From Candidatus Uhrbacteria bacterium (GTDB lineage Bacteria; Patescibacteriota; Patescibacteriia; 2-12-FULL-60-25): 56,369 bases of DNA. The notes below the pieces were generated by a model that saw only the letters and a list, made by a program, of their open reading frames with translations, was not told the origin of the DNA and did not search any database. The stretch is taken from assembly GCA_903829075.1 (NCBI GenBank), contig CAIKOH010000027.1, forward strand, positions 1 to 56,369, read 5' to 3'. Positions 32,538-41,951 of this stretch are shown piece by piece. Position 1 is the stretch's first letter. Every line of letters begins with the position of its first letter. A program made the position numbers and the translations under genes.

Positions 32538-33293
32538 CTACGCCGGTGACGCCGCACGACACACCAAACCAAAGGCTCGCGGATCAAGCGACGCACCGCC
32601 AACCAACACGCCGTCGATTGCGGTGGTGGACACGTATTCGTGCACGGTACGTACATCCACGGATCCGCCGTAGATCACGCGCATCGTTTCTCCATCTTTT
32701 CCAAATTTTTTCTTGAGAACATCACGCGCAACCTCATGCATCTGACGAGCATCGTTTGGTTCGCACGGCTTCCCACTACCAATAGCCCAAACAGGTTCGT
32801 AGGCGATCACAATATCAACGCCCTGCGCACTCTTCAGCCCAGACAATGCAGACGTGAGTTGCGCACGCACAATTTTCGAGGCTTCGCCTTTTTTCCGCTG
32901 TACTTCGGTTTCACCAATACAGATAATCGGCTGAATTTTCTGGTGCACAAGTGCGGCGACTTTTTTTGAAATCATCTCATCTGTTTCGCCCAACAACAAC
33001 CGACGCTCGCTGTGGCCAACGATGCAAAACGTGCTGCCCAATTCTTGCAACATGCCCGGCGACGTTTCCCCTGTATACGCTCCCTCTTCTGCCCAGCAGA
33101 CATTCTGCGCACCCAACCACGGCACGCTCGCACGTCCAAGAGAGGAACGAGCTGCGGCAAAGGAAATATGTGGAATGGCGACACCAATATCCAAATCCTT
33201 TGGCAGACGTTCGCGACGAAAGGCCCGAATCCACGCTCCAGCCTTAATCGGACCGTAGTGCATCTTCCAGTTCGCGATGATATATTTGCGCAT
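32538..33293 (-). CDS. tpiA: Triosephosphate isomerase
   Basis: Interconverts DHAP and glyceraldehyde-3-phosphate. The 251-aa protein has the N-terminal NWKM (catalytic Lys), GHSERR (catalytic His), AYEPVWAIGSGK (catalytic Glu), IYGGSV and DGVLVGGASLD phosphate-binding loops. Length is standard. GGGGGAG lies 4 nt before the ATG and a TTGCCA-17-TAAAAA promoter is visible in the gap after the M16 gene, so it can be transcribed separately from that operon. Confidence 0.96.
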   Translation of the reverse strand: MRKYIIANWKMHYGPIKAGAWIRAFRRERLPKDLDIGVAIPHISFAAARSSLGRASVPWLGAQNVCWAEEGAYTGETSPGMLQELGSTFCIVGHSERRLLLGETDEMISKKVAALVHQKIQPIICIGETEVQRKKGEASKIVRAQLTSALSGLKSAQGVDIVIAYEPVWAIGSGKPCEPNDARQMHEVARDVLKKKFGKDGETMRVIYGGSVDVRTVHEYVSTTAIDGVLVGGASLDPRAFGLVCRAASPA

Positions 33294-33340
33294 AGACTCC
33301 CCCTTTTTTACCTTAAATTGACTTTTTTGGCAAGTTTTGA

Positions 33341-34621
33341 CTATTTTAAATCAAACCATTTCGCTACCTTTTCTTTTTCCTCGAATGGCCCAATCACAGC
33401 CGCGGCCATACGCTTTGGATCAAACATGCGGCGGGCGAGCTCACGCATTTCTACTGCAGTGACGCGCTCGATTTTTTTCAAACGCTCCTCTGGTGTCAAC
33501 GCGAGTTTCTGAAAGGTCCATTGACGACCGTACCAATCTGCTTGCTGCGAAGAATCTTCCATGGCCAACATGAGTTTCCCGCGAATATGATCCTTTGCGC
33601 GCCGCAGCTCTTCTGGTTTCACCAGTTCTGTGGTTGTGCGTTTTAATTCCTTCCAGATCACCTTAACCGCTTCTTCCATGCGATTCTTTTCCAGACCAGA
33701 CATCACGGTAAACACCCCCGTGTCTTCCAGTGATTGATGCGAGGTGTAGATGTTGTAGCACAACCCAAGACGTTCACGCACCTGAATAAACAGACGCGAA
33801 GACATGGTTCCGCCAAGCACGGTTGAAAGGAGCGTTGCGGCTGACGTCGCTTTGTCGCCAAATGGCAACCCGTAAAACGCCATGCCGAGTTGTACCTGTT
33901 CCGTTTTTTTTGATTGAAGCGCAACCGGTTCAACCAAAATTTTCGGCGCTTCAAACGAGGTGAACGATTGATCAGATGGTTTTTTTGGTTCATGGACCTT
34001 GCCGAACGTTTTTTCCAACAATTCAAGCGTCCCTGGTTGCACGCATCCAGCTACCACGACAGTCATGCGCGATGGGATGTAGTATCGATCACGATACGTG
34101 GTCAGCTGATCGCGTGTCACGCTACGGATCACCTCGCGCGGTCCGGCAATATCCCAGCCGAGGGTATTTCCCGCGAACAACGCCGCTTCGAGCAGATTGT
34201 CGATGTGCATGCGCGGGTTATCCTCGTACATGTTGATCTCTTCGACGATCACGCCGCGTTCACGGTCCAATTCTTTTTGATCGTACTTCGAGTGGAACAG
34301 CATGTCGTGCAACATGTCGATCGCAAGCGGCGTCTGCGCCGCGTCCATCTTGATGTAGTAGGCTGTTAAGTCCTTTCCCGTAAATGCGTTGTATTCTGCC
34401 CCATAACGATCAAGCTCCTTGCTCAAGGTCAACGTATCTGGACGACGCTTGGTCCCCTTGAACATCAGATGTTCGATAAAATGCGATGCGCCATTGATCT
34501 CTTTGGTTTCATACCGCGAACCTACGCGCGTAAACACCATCGCGGTCATCGAGGTTGCCCCTTTTTGCGGAACCAAAATCGCGGTCATGCCATTTTTCAA
34601 GGTTTTTATTTTTGGGGACAT
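33341..34621 (-). CDS. M16-family zinc metallopeptidase
   Basis: A 426-aa M16 protease with the inverted zinc motif HFIEH (residues about 47-51) and the distal Glu in EEINMYEDNP. It has the single-unit bacterial processing-peptidase-like length and the C-terminal inactive half (EKTEQVQLGMAFYGLPFGD, RLGLCYNIYTSHQ). Substrate unknown; relatives trim peptides or process exported proteins. No signal peptide, so cytoplasmic. It starts about 9 nt after glyQS stops and is probably co-transcribed. Confidence 0.92.
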   Translation of the reverse strand: MSPKIKTLKNGMTAILVPQKGATSMTAMVFTRVGSRYETKEINGASHFIEHLMFKGTKRRPDTLTLSKELDRYGAEYNAFTGKDLTAYYIKMDAAQTPLAIDMLHDMLFHSKYDQKELDRERGVIVEEINMYEDNPRMHIDNLLEAALFAGNTLGWDIAGPREVIRSVTRDQLTTYRDRYYIPSRMTVVVAGCVQPGTLELLEKTFGKVHEPKKPSDQSFTSFEAPKILVEPVALQSKKTEQVQLGMAFYGLPFGDKATSAATLLSTVLGGTMSSRLFIQVRERLGLCYNIYTSHQSLEDTGVFTVMSGLEKNRMEEAVKVIWKELKRTTTELVKPEELRRAKDHIRGKLMLAMEDSSQQADWYGRQWTFQKLALTPEERLKKIERVTAVEMRELARRMFDPKRMAAAVIGPFEEKEKVAKWFDLK

Positions 34622-34630
34622 AGGGAAAAA

Positions 34631-36019
34631 TTAGTTCATGTGCTCCTGCAACCACGCCGGTACGTCTTGCAGCGCGATGCGTGTCTGCGTCATCGCGTCA
34701 CGTTCGCGGATGGTCACGGTTCCATCCTCCTTGGTTTGATAGTCTACGGTCACGCACCACGGCGTCCCAATTTCATCCTGGCGGCGATACCGTTTGCCGA
34801 TGGAACCCCCTTCATCATATTCAATCATGAAGTTGGTTCGACGAAGGTTGGTCGCCAATGTTTCTGCGAGTTCAGACAGTCCGTCTTTTTTCTGCAACGG
34901 CATAACCGCCATCTTAATCGGCGCGAGACGCGGATGAAAACGCAACACCATGCGCGATTCACCATCAGCGAGCTCCTCTTCCGCGAATGCTTCTGACAGG
35001 AACGCCAACGCCATACGTCCAACACCCACCGACGATTCGACGATGTGCGGCACGTACCGTTCTTGCGTGTACGGATCAAGATAATTCAAGGCCTGGCCTG
35101 AAAATTTCGCGTGCTGCGTCAGATCATAATCGCCGCGTGCGTGCACGCCTTCCAACTCTTTCCATCCAAACGGATATTCATATTCAATATCAAACGCCCG
35201 TTTCGCGTAGAACACAAGCCGCTCATGTTCATGCCAACGAATATGGCCTGGGTTCATGCCCAAATCAAGATAAAATTGCCAACGCGCAGCGCGCAACCTC
35301 TCGTACTCCTCCATTTCTTGCGCTGGCGAGGTGAAGTACTGCATCTCCATCTGCTCAAACTCGCGCGTACGGAATACGAACTGACGTGCCGTAATCTCAT
35401 TGCGGAATGCCTTACCGATTTGCGCGATTCCAAATGGAACTTTGACGCGCATGGAATCAAGAATGTTCTTGTAATTCACGTAAATCCCCTGACACGTTTC
35501 TCCGCGCAGATAGACGGGCTCCTTGGTCCAGTCACCAGTAAAGTTTCCGAGATTGGATTGAACCAATAGATTAAATTTTTTGACTGGCGTAAATTCTCGT
35601 TGACCGCATTTTGGACAACGAAGGCGGTCCTTCGACGCTTCAAGCAACTCATTAATTGAAGCCTCGTCCATTTTTTCATCTGCCTCAACACCGATCTCTT
35701 CAAGCAGATGATCGGCACGCAAACGCGCGTGGCAAGTTTTACATTCCGTTAACGGATCAGAAAATCCCGCGACATGTCCGGATGCTTCCCAAATCTTGGG
35801 ATGCATAAAAATCGCGGAATCGAGCCCGACTACGTCAGAACGCCGCTGAACCATGGCGCGCCACCATTCGCGTTTCAAAGTGTTGATCAATTCAACACCA
35901 TACGGCCCGTAATCGTAGACTGCAGCAAACCCGCCATAAATTTCCGAGCTCGGAAAAATAAACCCGCGTCGTTTACACAACGACACGAGTGCCTCCATTT
36001 TTTGTTCTTGTGGGATCAT
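34631..36019 (-). CDS. glyQS: Glycyl-tRNA synthetase, single-chain dimeric type
   Basis: The 462-aa alpha2-type enzyme charges tRNA-Gly. It shows SLCKRRGFIFPSSEIYGG, YDYGPYGVELINTLKR, a zinc site with CKTC and CPKC pairs, motif 2 GKAFRNEITARQFVFRTREFEQME, and motif 3 VGVGRMALAFLSEAF, then the anticodon-binding domain. Its ATG overlaps the frr stop (ATGA), giving translational coupling. Confidence 0.95.
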   Translation of the reverse strand: MIPQEQKMEALVSLCKRRGFIFPSSEIYGGFAAVYDYGPYGVELINTLKREWWRAMVQRRSDVVGLDSAIFMHPKIWEASGHVAGFSDPLTECKTCHARLRADHLLEEIGVEADEKMDEASINELLEASKDRLRCPKCGQREFTPVKKFNLLVQSNLGNFTGDWTKEPVYLRGETCQGIYVNYKNILDSMRVKVPFGIAQIGKAFRNEITARQFVFRTREFEQMEMQYFTSPAQEMEEYERLRAARWQFYLDLGMNPGHIRWHEHERLVFYAKRAFDIEYEYPFGWKELEGVHARGDYDLTQHAKFSGQALNYLDPYTQERYVPHIVESSVGVGRMALAFLSEAFAEEELADGESRMVLRFHPRLAPIKMAVMPLQKKDGLSELAETLATNLRRTNFMIEYDEGGSIGKRYRRQDEIGTPWCVTVDYQTKEDGTVTIRERDAMTQTRIALQDVPAWLQEHMN

Positions 36020-36570
36020 ACCGTCAAAATATCATGTTCCTTGTCCTCCGCTAACGCGTCGATCTTCTTGTTCCATTCTGCCACGGCCTTATCCAAGGTT
36101 TCCAAGTGTCGTCGTCGTTCATCTTCGGAAATGGTTTTCGCTTTTTCATCTGCCACAATCGCCGCTTTCACTTTTTCACGCACATTACGCGCGCCCACTT
36201 TTGCCGCTTCCGCTTTCTGATGAAGAACCTTTACTAGATTTTTGCGGTTCTCCTCTGTCATCGGTGGCATCACAAGACGAATCACCGTTCCCGCGACGTT
36301 CGGCTGCATTCCGAGCGAGGCTTCGACCAGTGCTTTCTCAATCTCTTTCACCATGGATTTGTCCCAGGGTTCAATCTGAATCGTTTTTGCATCCGGTACT
36401 GTCATCGAAGCCACAGATTTTAGATCCGTGCTCTGCCCGTACGCCATGACGCGCACCCCTTCCACCAACGCTGGATTGGCGCGACCTGTACGCAAACCAG
36501 AAATTTCTTTTTGAAAGTGCTCGAGGACGTGCTGAAACTCAGCACCGTGTTCTTCAAGTCGCGTGGGCAT
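36016..36570 (-). CDS. frr: Ribosome recycling factor
   Basis: The 184-aa RRF splits post-termination ribosomes with EF-G. It shows EISGLRTGRANPALVEGV, the MTVPDAKTIQIEPWD strand set, the PPMTEENRKNLVKVLHQ segment and the helical tail. It is the first gene of the frr-glyQS-M16 block; its TGA overlaps the glyQS ATG. No SD is seen. Confidence 0.96.
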   Translation of the reverse strand: MPTRLEEHGAEFQHVLEHFQKEISGLRTGRANPALVEGVRVMAYGQSTDLKSVASMTVPDAKTIQIEPWDKSMVKEIEKALVEASLGMQPNVAGTVIRLVMPPMTEENRKNLVKVLHQKAEAAKVGARNVREKVKAAIVADEKAKTISEDERRRHLETLDKAVAEWNKKIDALAEDKEHDILTV

Positions 36571-36634
36571 AGTACAAGGATTTTGTCACGAAAGAGCCTC
36601 ACGCGTCAAACAGGGGAACGCGTACGATAGATTT

Positions 36635-36666
36635 CAAACACCCTGACGTTCTCCTCAGGGTGTTTG
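36635..36666. terminator. Terminator between the BNR lipoprotein gene and frr
   Basis: CAAACACCCTGA / TCAGGGTGTTTG perfect stem; the T-run is better on the plus strand, but it lies after the minus-strand BNR gene. Confidence 0.7.
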
Positions 36667-36683
36667 CTTCGTTTTTTTTATTT

Positions 36684-37745
36684 TTACGAGCGGCTAATCG
36701 TTCCCAAATATAAGGACTGTGTCGCTTCGTGGTCGTACATCAAGAAGGAAACACCGCGCGTGGTTGGTAACGCCTTGGATGACCAGGTCGTACCACCATC
36801 GGAGCTGAACACGATGGCGTTGTCTGTCGCGTACACAAGGCTGTTCGAATTAACCGGGTTGACGGCAAACGCCCGAATGGTGACTGCTCCCGGCGCGCTC
36901 ACGAGCGACATCGATTTCCAGGTCGCAGCACCATCATCGCTGCGCAATAAGCCATAGCGTGAAACCTCGTATATGCGCCCAGCGGCGTTCGGATCAAGCA
37001 CGAGCTGAGTCACACCACGCGCACCATCAAACGCTTGCAACGGGGTGTACAACACCTGCCAGGTCGCTCCACCATCCAGACTCTTCAAAACACCTGAGCC
37101 ATTCGTTCCCGCATAGATCGTGGATGACGTTCGTGGATCAATCTCAAGGTCTGTGATACGAAAACCTGTCACGCGCGTTAACGATCGCCAACTTGAACCT
37201 CCGTTATCAGAACGCAGGACATCGCCGGCCGTATTCCCCGCATAAATCGTCGCCGGCTGCTGTGAATCGATCGCGAGCGCCGTAAAGTTGACCGTGGTAC
37301 GCGCATCGCTCACCGCCACGCTCCAATCACGCAAACAATCCGTGGTTTTAAAAATTTGATTCACGTGTGCCGCATACACCGTGCATTTGTCATGCGGATC
37401 AACAGCAACCGCGCTCACCGCACCAAAGGACACCCCTGACGCCGAACGCCAGGCCTCTCCCCCATTCAAGGTGTACATCAATCCATTGTTCACCGTACCA
37501 ACATACATCACATGATCATCCTGCGCATCAAACCGCGCAGTCAATGTACTCACATCCGCAATGCTCCCCAACTGCGTTTCCAAATTCAGCGTTTTCATCT
37601 GCTTCCATTGATTCGCCTGTAAACGAAACACGCCACCATCAGGACCTCCTGAACCCGCTGACGTGCTAACACAACCCGCTCCCGCAAGAATCAAGAGGAC
37701 TCCCGGAAGAAAAAATCGAATGGTCTTGAAGGAAAGAAAACGCAT
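36684..37745 (-). CDS. BNR/Ycf48-like beta-propeller lipoprotein
   Basis: A 353-aa lipoprotein with signal FFLPGVLLILAGAGC and lipobox cysteine. The rest contains repeated Asp-box/BNR-like motifs (LRSDNGGSSWRSL, LKSLDGGATWQVL, LRSDDGAATWKSM, FSSDGGTTWSSK) with TIYAGT-type strands between, i.e. a sialidase/Ycf48-type beta-propeller. No catalytic residues of a sialidase are recognisable; a surface binding or assembly role is more likely. It begins 20 nt after the holB stop. Confidence 0.88.
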   Translation of the reverse strand: MRFLSFKTIRFFLPGVLLILAGAGCVSTSAGSGGPDGGVFRLQANQWKQMKTLNLETQLGSIADVSTLTARFDAQDDHVMYVGTVNNGLMYTLNGGEAWRSASGVSFGAVSAVAVDPHDKCTVYAAHVNQIFKTTDCLRDWSVAVSDARTTVNFTALAIDSQQPATIYAGNTAGDVLRSDNGGSSWRSLTRVTGFRITDLEIDPRTSSTIYAGTNGSGVLKSLDGGATWQVLYTPLQAFDGARGVTQLVLDPNAAGRIYEVSRYGLLRSDDGAATWKSMSLVSAPGAVTIRAFAVNPVNSNSLVYATDNAIVFSSDGGTTWSSKALPTTRGVSFLMYDHEATQSLYLGTISRS

Positions 37746-37765
37746 ACTGTGAAAAGAAGAACAAT

Positions 37766-38713
37766 CTAGTAAATATGTTTCAAATAGGGTCGTGCGTAGA
37801 CGGAAGGGATGGCGGTTTCATCGAGCGCGTAGCGCGTCAGGTTCCATTCTATCACGAATCGCGGAGAAATGGAGGAGCCGATCATCTGCCAGGCCTGCGC
37901 CAAACCAAGACCCACGCGCACCGCTTCACGCGGCGAGCTCTTGCTCTGCAAACGACACATGTCCATCCCTGCACGCAACTCCTCGCGCCAACTCGCCGCG
38001 GGATCTTCGGTACTCTCCGCGCGCTGTTGCATCTGCTCGAGGCTCTGGCAACGCTGTCCTAGATTTTGCGTAAAAAAATCCTGCCAACGTTCGATACGCC
38101 GCTCCCGTTCACGACGCACATCTGCCTCGCGCCACAAACTCAGGGCGCGACCAGGACATCCCTGCGACGCCTGCGCGCACGCAGATGCTTCCGTTTCACC
38201 TGCGCCCTGTTGTTGCAACCAGGTTTGAATTTCCAACGGCCGCAATGGAAAAAAAGACACCGGCACCAAACGTGAACGCAAGGTATCCGGTAAGCGCTCG
38301 GCACGTTCTGCGATAAAAATATACGTTGTAGCATCAGTCGCCTCTTCCACTGCTTTCAATAATGCATTGCACGCCTCTTCATTTAAACGATCCGCCTCAA
38401 CCACTAACGCGACCTTGCGACCACCACGCGCCGCGCTCAAACGCATGCGCTGCACTAGCTCACGAATCTGTTCCACACCAATATCGCGCGCCTCCGTCTG
38501 TCGCTCGACAACCATCGCGTCTGGATGTGCGCTCAACGGCGCATCATTCTCCATGTTCAACAGGAGTCGCGCAAATCGTTCTGCGACACGATGCTTCCCC
38601 ACACCTTCTGGACCAACAAAAAGATATCCAGGCGCTGGACGCTCTGCATTCATCAACAGTACGCGCTTGATCTGATCGTGGCCGACAACGTCATCAAAAG
38701 AAGAAGCTTCCAT
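37766..38713 (-). CDS. holB: DNA polymerase III subunit delta' (clamp-loader)
   Basis: A 315-aa AAA+ clamp-loader subunit. It starts FDDVVGHDQIKRVL, with a degenerate Walker A GPEGVGKHR (His where Ser/Thr is expected), the helical RKVALVVEADRLNEEACNALLKAVEEA segment and LRSRLVPV sensor-type motif. Delta' does not need to hydrolyse ATP, so the loss of the P-loop Thr is compatible with function. No zinc-finger cysteines of DnaX are present. ATG 38713 is chosen: the extended -10 TGCTATGCT ends 8 nt upstream. Confidence 0.88.
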   Translation of the reverse strand: MEASSFDDVVGHDQIKRVLLMNAERPAPGYLFVGPEGVGKHRVAERFARLLLNMENDAPLSAHPDAMVVERQTEARDIGVEQIRELVQRMRLSAARGGRKVALVVEADRLNEEACNALLKAVEEATDATTYIFIAERAERLPDTLRSRLVPVSFFPLRPLEIQTWLQQQGAGETEASACAQASQGCPGRALSLWREADVRRERERRIERWQDFFTQNLGQRCQSLEQMQQRAESTEDPAASWREELRAGMDMCRLQSKSSPREAVRVGLGLAQAWQMIGSSISPRFVIEWNLTRYALDETAIPSVYARPYLKHIY

Positions 38714-38752
38714 GAAAAAAAAGCATAGCATGCAGAAAAAAATAGAACAACG

Positions 38753-38796
38753 AAAAGAGCCCGGTGACATGATCTTGAGGATCACGCCACCGAGCT
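38753..38796 (-). terminator. Terminator of the GC-rich island
   Basis: Minus strand GAGC-T-CGGTG...TGATC-CTCAA-GATCA...CACCG-G-GCTC, then T4. Confidence 0.85.
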
Positions 38797-38815
38797 CAGA
38801 GTGAAAGGAACACTG

Positions 38816-40384
38816 TCAGTAGCAGGCGTCGCCGGCCGTGAGGCGCGCCGCGCTCGTGCAGTACCCGCCGTCGCAGCCGTTGAAGCGCGAGACGGGGTGT
38901 GCGGTCGCGCCCTGGTTGAGATCGATGCAGCGCGGGTCGCCCATCGCCGGCACGACCGTTACCGGAGTCTGGATCGTGCCCGTGACCGAAGCCATGTAGA
39001 CCTGGCCGGTGAGCTCCTCGCTCGACGACACACCATCGTACCCGGCCAGGAAGACCCGACCGCTGGTCGCCGAGGTTCCGGGGGACGGGAACCAGGCGTT
39101 GATATCGCCCGTTCCTTGGATCGACGTGCGCACCCGGAAGGCCAGGCATACGAACGTCCCAACGGGCACGGACGGGAAGGTCGCCACCGTGAGACCGCCG
39201 CCCGGATGGCGACGGCTTCCGTCGAAGTCGATGGTGATCCCGGGCGTGATGCCCCGGATGAAGTCCGGGCACGCCGACGACCGACAGACGGCAGCTGCGA
39301 CGCAGGCGACCCACGTCTGCATCCCCGGCTCGTCCGCGACCGCCGACTCCGTGATCGGCCGTCCACCCATGACCGCCGCCGTGTCGACCAGGTTGATGAA
39401 ACCCTCGCTGGCGATCATCGGCGAGCAGATCCCACTGGAGCAGGTCAATCCACTGTTGCAGGTGCCCCCGCAGCAGATCTGGCTCACCGCACCGCACGGG
39501 GTGAACGGGGTACAGATGCCGCTTGACGAGCAGCTCAGCCCGGCTCCGCAGCCGCCGCCGATACCGCCGCAGCAGCCTTCGCTCGCTGCGCCGCAGGGCA
39601 CCTGGCAGGTGTCGCTGCTGTCGCAGACGAGGCCGGAGCTGCAGGCGCTCCCCGTGGAGCAGCACACCTGGCTCGCGGCACCGCAGGGCGGAGGCGTCGG
39701 CTGGCAGATGCCCAGCGCGTCGCAGCTCGTCCCGGTACCACAGGCCCCACCGATACCACCACAGCAGGTCTCACCTGCACCACCACACGGCGGCGTCGGC
39801 TGGCAGGTGCTCGAGATGCAGCTCAACCCCGAGCCGCAGATCGTCCCGCTGGTGCAGCAGAGCTGTCCCAACAGGCCACACGGCGGGGGCGGGGGCGTCT
39901 GGCACATGCCGAGACTGTTGCAGACGAGGCCCGTGTTGCAGGGGCTCCCCGTGGAGCAGCACACCTGGCTCGCGGCACCGCAGGGCGAGCCGCTGTCGGT
40001 CACGGGCATCCCGCTGTCGGCGGGGGTTCCCGTATCGGGCGAGCCGCTGTCCGCCACGCCGCTGTCGACGACAGGGGCGGGCTGACAGGTTCCGCTCTGG
40101 CAGGTCAACGAAGCGTTGCAGGCCGCGGTCCCGCAGCAAGCCTGGTGCAGCGCGCCGCAGGGCGCACCGCTGTCGACGACCGTGCCGGTGTCGGTCCCGG
40201 TGTCGTACGTGCCGGAGTCCACGGGCAACGTACCCGTGTCCTGACCGGCGTCCGCAGGAGGCGTGGCGTCGACGGGCATCATGCCCGTATCCGCCGGTCC
40301 GCTGTCGATGGCGAACTTGGGGTCCTCCCAGCTCGCACAGGCAGGAACCATCAAGGCACCCATCAAGGCAATGATCTTCTTCAT
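38816..40384 (-). CDS. Cys-rich seven-repeat lipoprotein, GC-rich
   Basis: A 522-aa protein with signal KKIIALMGALMVPAC (lipobox-like). It has an Asp/Gly/Thr-rich spacer (DTGTDTGTVVDSG), then seven tandem repeats of about 30 residues on the pattern C-G-x3-Q-x-C-C-x4-C-x2-G-L-x-C-x5-C-Q, joined by Pro-rich linkers. The C-terminal ~190 residues form a separate domain with several cysteines (CVAAAVCRSSAC). This composition resembles surface lipoproteins of Myxococcota more than the local core genes. SD GAGGAGAG lies before ATG 40384. Second gene of a two-gene operon. Confidence 0.8.
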   Translation of the reverse strand: MKKIIALMGALMVPACASWEDPKFAIDSGPADTGMMPVDATPPADAGQDTGTLPVDSGTYDTGTDTGTVVDSGAPCGALHQACCGTAACNASLTCQSGTCQPAPVVDSGVADSGSPDTGTPADSGMPVTDSGSPCGAASQVCCSTGSPCNTGLVCNSLGMCQTPPPPPCGLLGQLCCTSGTICGSGLSCISSTCQPTPPCGGAGETCCGGIGGACGTGTSCDALGICQPTPPPCGAASQVCCSTGSACSSGLVCDSSDTCQVPCGAASEGCCGGIGGGCGAGLSCSSSGICTPFTPCGAVSQICCGGTCNSGLTCSSGICSPMIASEGFINLVDTAAVMGGRPITESAVADEPGMQTWVACVAAAVCRSSACPDFIRGITPGITIDFDGSRRHPGGGLTVATFPSVPVGTFVCLAFRVRTSIQGTGDINAWFPSPGTSATSGRVFLAGYDGVSSSEELTGQVYMASVTGTIQTPVTVVPAMGDPRCIDLNQGATAHPVSRFNGCDGGYCTSAARLTAGDACY

Positions 40385-40493
40385 GGCACTCTCCTCTTCG
40401 TCGGTGAAAGACCTATTGAAGCGCGGTATTGACCCCATGTCTCACGCATCTTCGTAAGAATTGACCTCGTGAGAGATCACTTCTTGTGAAGAC

Positions 40494-40525
40494 GGAATGC
40501 GCAGGTTACCCTACGCATTCCGTTA
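40494..40525 (-). promoter_or_regulatory. Intercistronic hairpin of the GC-rich island
   Basis: ACGGAATGCG / CGCATTCCGT, 10 perfect pairs, no T-run. It probably stabilises or attenuates between the two genes. Confidence 0.6.
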
Positions 40526-40540
40526 GGAAACTGGAAAGAG

Positions 40541-41752
40541 CTACAGAAGCGGAATCACCCCCTCGATCCGGAGCAATCCGCCGCCCACTACGCTCGCCCA
40601 GATCCCTCCGCTCGAGTCGGTCTGGAGCTGGGTCGGGGCCGTCGGGATGGTCACGGACGAGTAGCCGGCCGCGAATCCCGCGATGACGGCGAGCTGGGGA
40701 AACGGCTGGAAGCGCACGCCGGCGAACAGATCGCCTTCGCGCACGATCAACCCGTGGACGGAAACCGTGCCGTTGTGTCCATCTTCGGAGGCGAGGTTGA
40801 ACCCGACTCCGAACTGGAGGGCGAAGAGATGGTCGTGGTTCAACCACGCCAAGGCACCAACTTGGGCGCCACCGCCCAAGAGGTGCCCGGGGTAGCTGTC
40901 GAGCATCTGGTAGCACGGGCCATATCCGTTCACATATGCACCCCAGGTCGACTGGCGGCTCGCGAACAGAATTCCTACGCTCGGGCAGAAGCTCTCGAAT
41001 CCCGGGGTCGAGATCGAGGCCTGCGCGCCGATGGTAAGGTGCACGGAGTTCGACTGGGCAACGGCCGGAGCGGAGGCGCTCGGAGCGGCTCCCCCGGGAT
41101 GCAGCGGGCAGTTCTCCGGAGTCCGCTCGCACTGCTCGACCACGGTCAGACGAGGCACGATCTGCTCGTGCACCTCGTGTGCGAGGGGCGAGTTGGCGAT
41201 GCGCCCGTCGATCCGCCCATTGAGGTCGATGCAGTTGTTGCTGAACCGCACGGTATTCCCGCTCACGGTGTGACTGAGGAGCGCCAGGTCCTCCGGCGGA
41301 CACGGCGTCTCATCGAAGGTGACCGAGGGGGTCGACGTGGTCGGCACCCCGTTGGCGCGATCATTCGCCTCTTGTAGGCGGATCACCTCCACCCGACGAA
41401 CTGCGTGACGGAGCGCGGCCAGATTCTCACGCACGCGCCGCAACTGCTCCTCCGTCGAGACGTGGAGCGTACGGTCGGTCTCGATCCCCCCGTTGAAGAG
41501 GTTCACGATGGCCGGTCCGGCGGCGGCCAGATGCCGCGGGTCGCTGAAGGCCGTTTGAAGCGTTGTTTGTGCGGCCTGGACGGCCTGATGCTCGGCGGCG
41601 GCGGCGGCGTTCGCGTCGCTGCGCGGCGCACCCGCCACCACCGGACGCGGTGCGGGTACGGCACCGTGGTGGTGCGAAGTGGTCTGTGCACCCACCATGG
41701 GCGCGTAGACCATTCCGACGAAACAGAGGCTGAGAAACAATCCCTTGTTCAT
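40541..41752 (-). CDS. Secreted GC-rich protein, probable beta-barrel C-terminus
   Basis: A 403-aa protein with a signal peptide (LFLSLCFVGMVYAPMVGAQ). An Ala-rich helical region follows (AAAEHQAVQAAQTTLQTAF, RRVRENLAALRHAVRRVEV), then a Cys-containing middle. The last ~180 residues carry alternating hydrophobic strands and glycines (LTIGAQASISTPG, LFALQFGVGFNLAS, LFAGVRFQPFPQLAVIAGFAAGY) ending in LLRIEGVIPLL, like an outer-membrane beta-barrel. An outer-membrane barrel would be unusual for Patescibacteria, so either the gene is foreign or the barrel reading is wrong. SD GAGGG, TTGACA promoter, ~190-nt folded leader. Confidence 0.75.
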   Translation of the reverse strand: MNKGLFLSLCFVGMVYAPMVGAQTTSHHHGAVPAPRPVVAGAPRSDANAAAAAEHQAVQAAQTTLQTAFSDPRHLAAAGPAIVNLFNGGIETDRTLHVSTEEQLRRVRENLAALRHAVRRVEVIRLQEANDRANGVPTTSTPSVTFDETPCPPEDLALLSHTVSGNTVRFSNNCIDLNGRIDGRIANSPLAHEVHEQIVPRLTVVEQCERTPENCPLHPGGAAPSASAPAVAQSNSVHLTIGAQASISTPGFESFCPSVGILFASRQSTWGAYVNGYGPCYQMLDSYPGHLLGGGAQVGALAWLNHDHLFALQFGVGFNLASEDGHNGTVSVHGLIVREGDLFAGVRFQPFPQLAVIAGFAAGYSSVTIPTAPTQLQTDSSGGIWASVVGGGLLRIEGVIPLL

Positions 41753-41813
41753 GTGGTCCCTCTTCTCTCAATCTTCAGCGCCGAAATCCTTCGGCTGGTT
41801 GTTGGAATGCAAA

Positions 41814-41909
41814 GAGCCTCTCTTGAAGGCTCGGCTCTGAAGCCGTCCCGTCCAGCTCTGAGAAGAGGAGGAGATTTCCCAAAACGGGCGGAACGAATTC
41901 AAAGCCGAG
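41814..41909 (-). promoter_or_regulatory. Folded 5' leader with overlapping stems
   Basis: The stem 41830-41841 / 41898-41909 (12 bp with one G-U) shares bases with a hairpin at 41814-41832 (GAGCCT/AGGCTC), so the two compete. A CCGAA/TTCGG hairpin lies nearer the start codon (41781-41794). Confidence 0.5.
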
Positions 41910-41951
41910 GAAAAAACGAGAAACGCTCGTATTTCTTCAAAAGAACAAGTA

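Noticed and set aside
36571-36576. TGTACT as a leaderless -10 for frr
   Set aside because: It touches the ATG, so transcription would begin inside the gene.
38801-39526. Long plus-strand ORF antisense to the Cys-repeat gene
   Set aside because: GC-rich genes produce long open antisense frames; no start signals, and the minus-strand repeats are unmistakable.
39009-40085. 358-codon plus-strand ORF in the same island
   Set aside because: It is the antisense reading of the Cys repeats (Gln/Pro-rich), with no SD or promoter.
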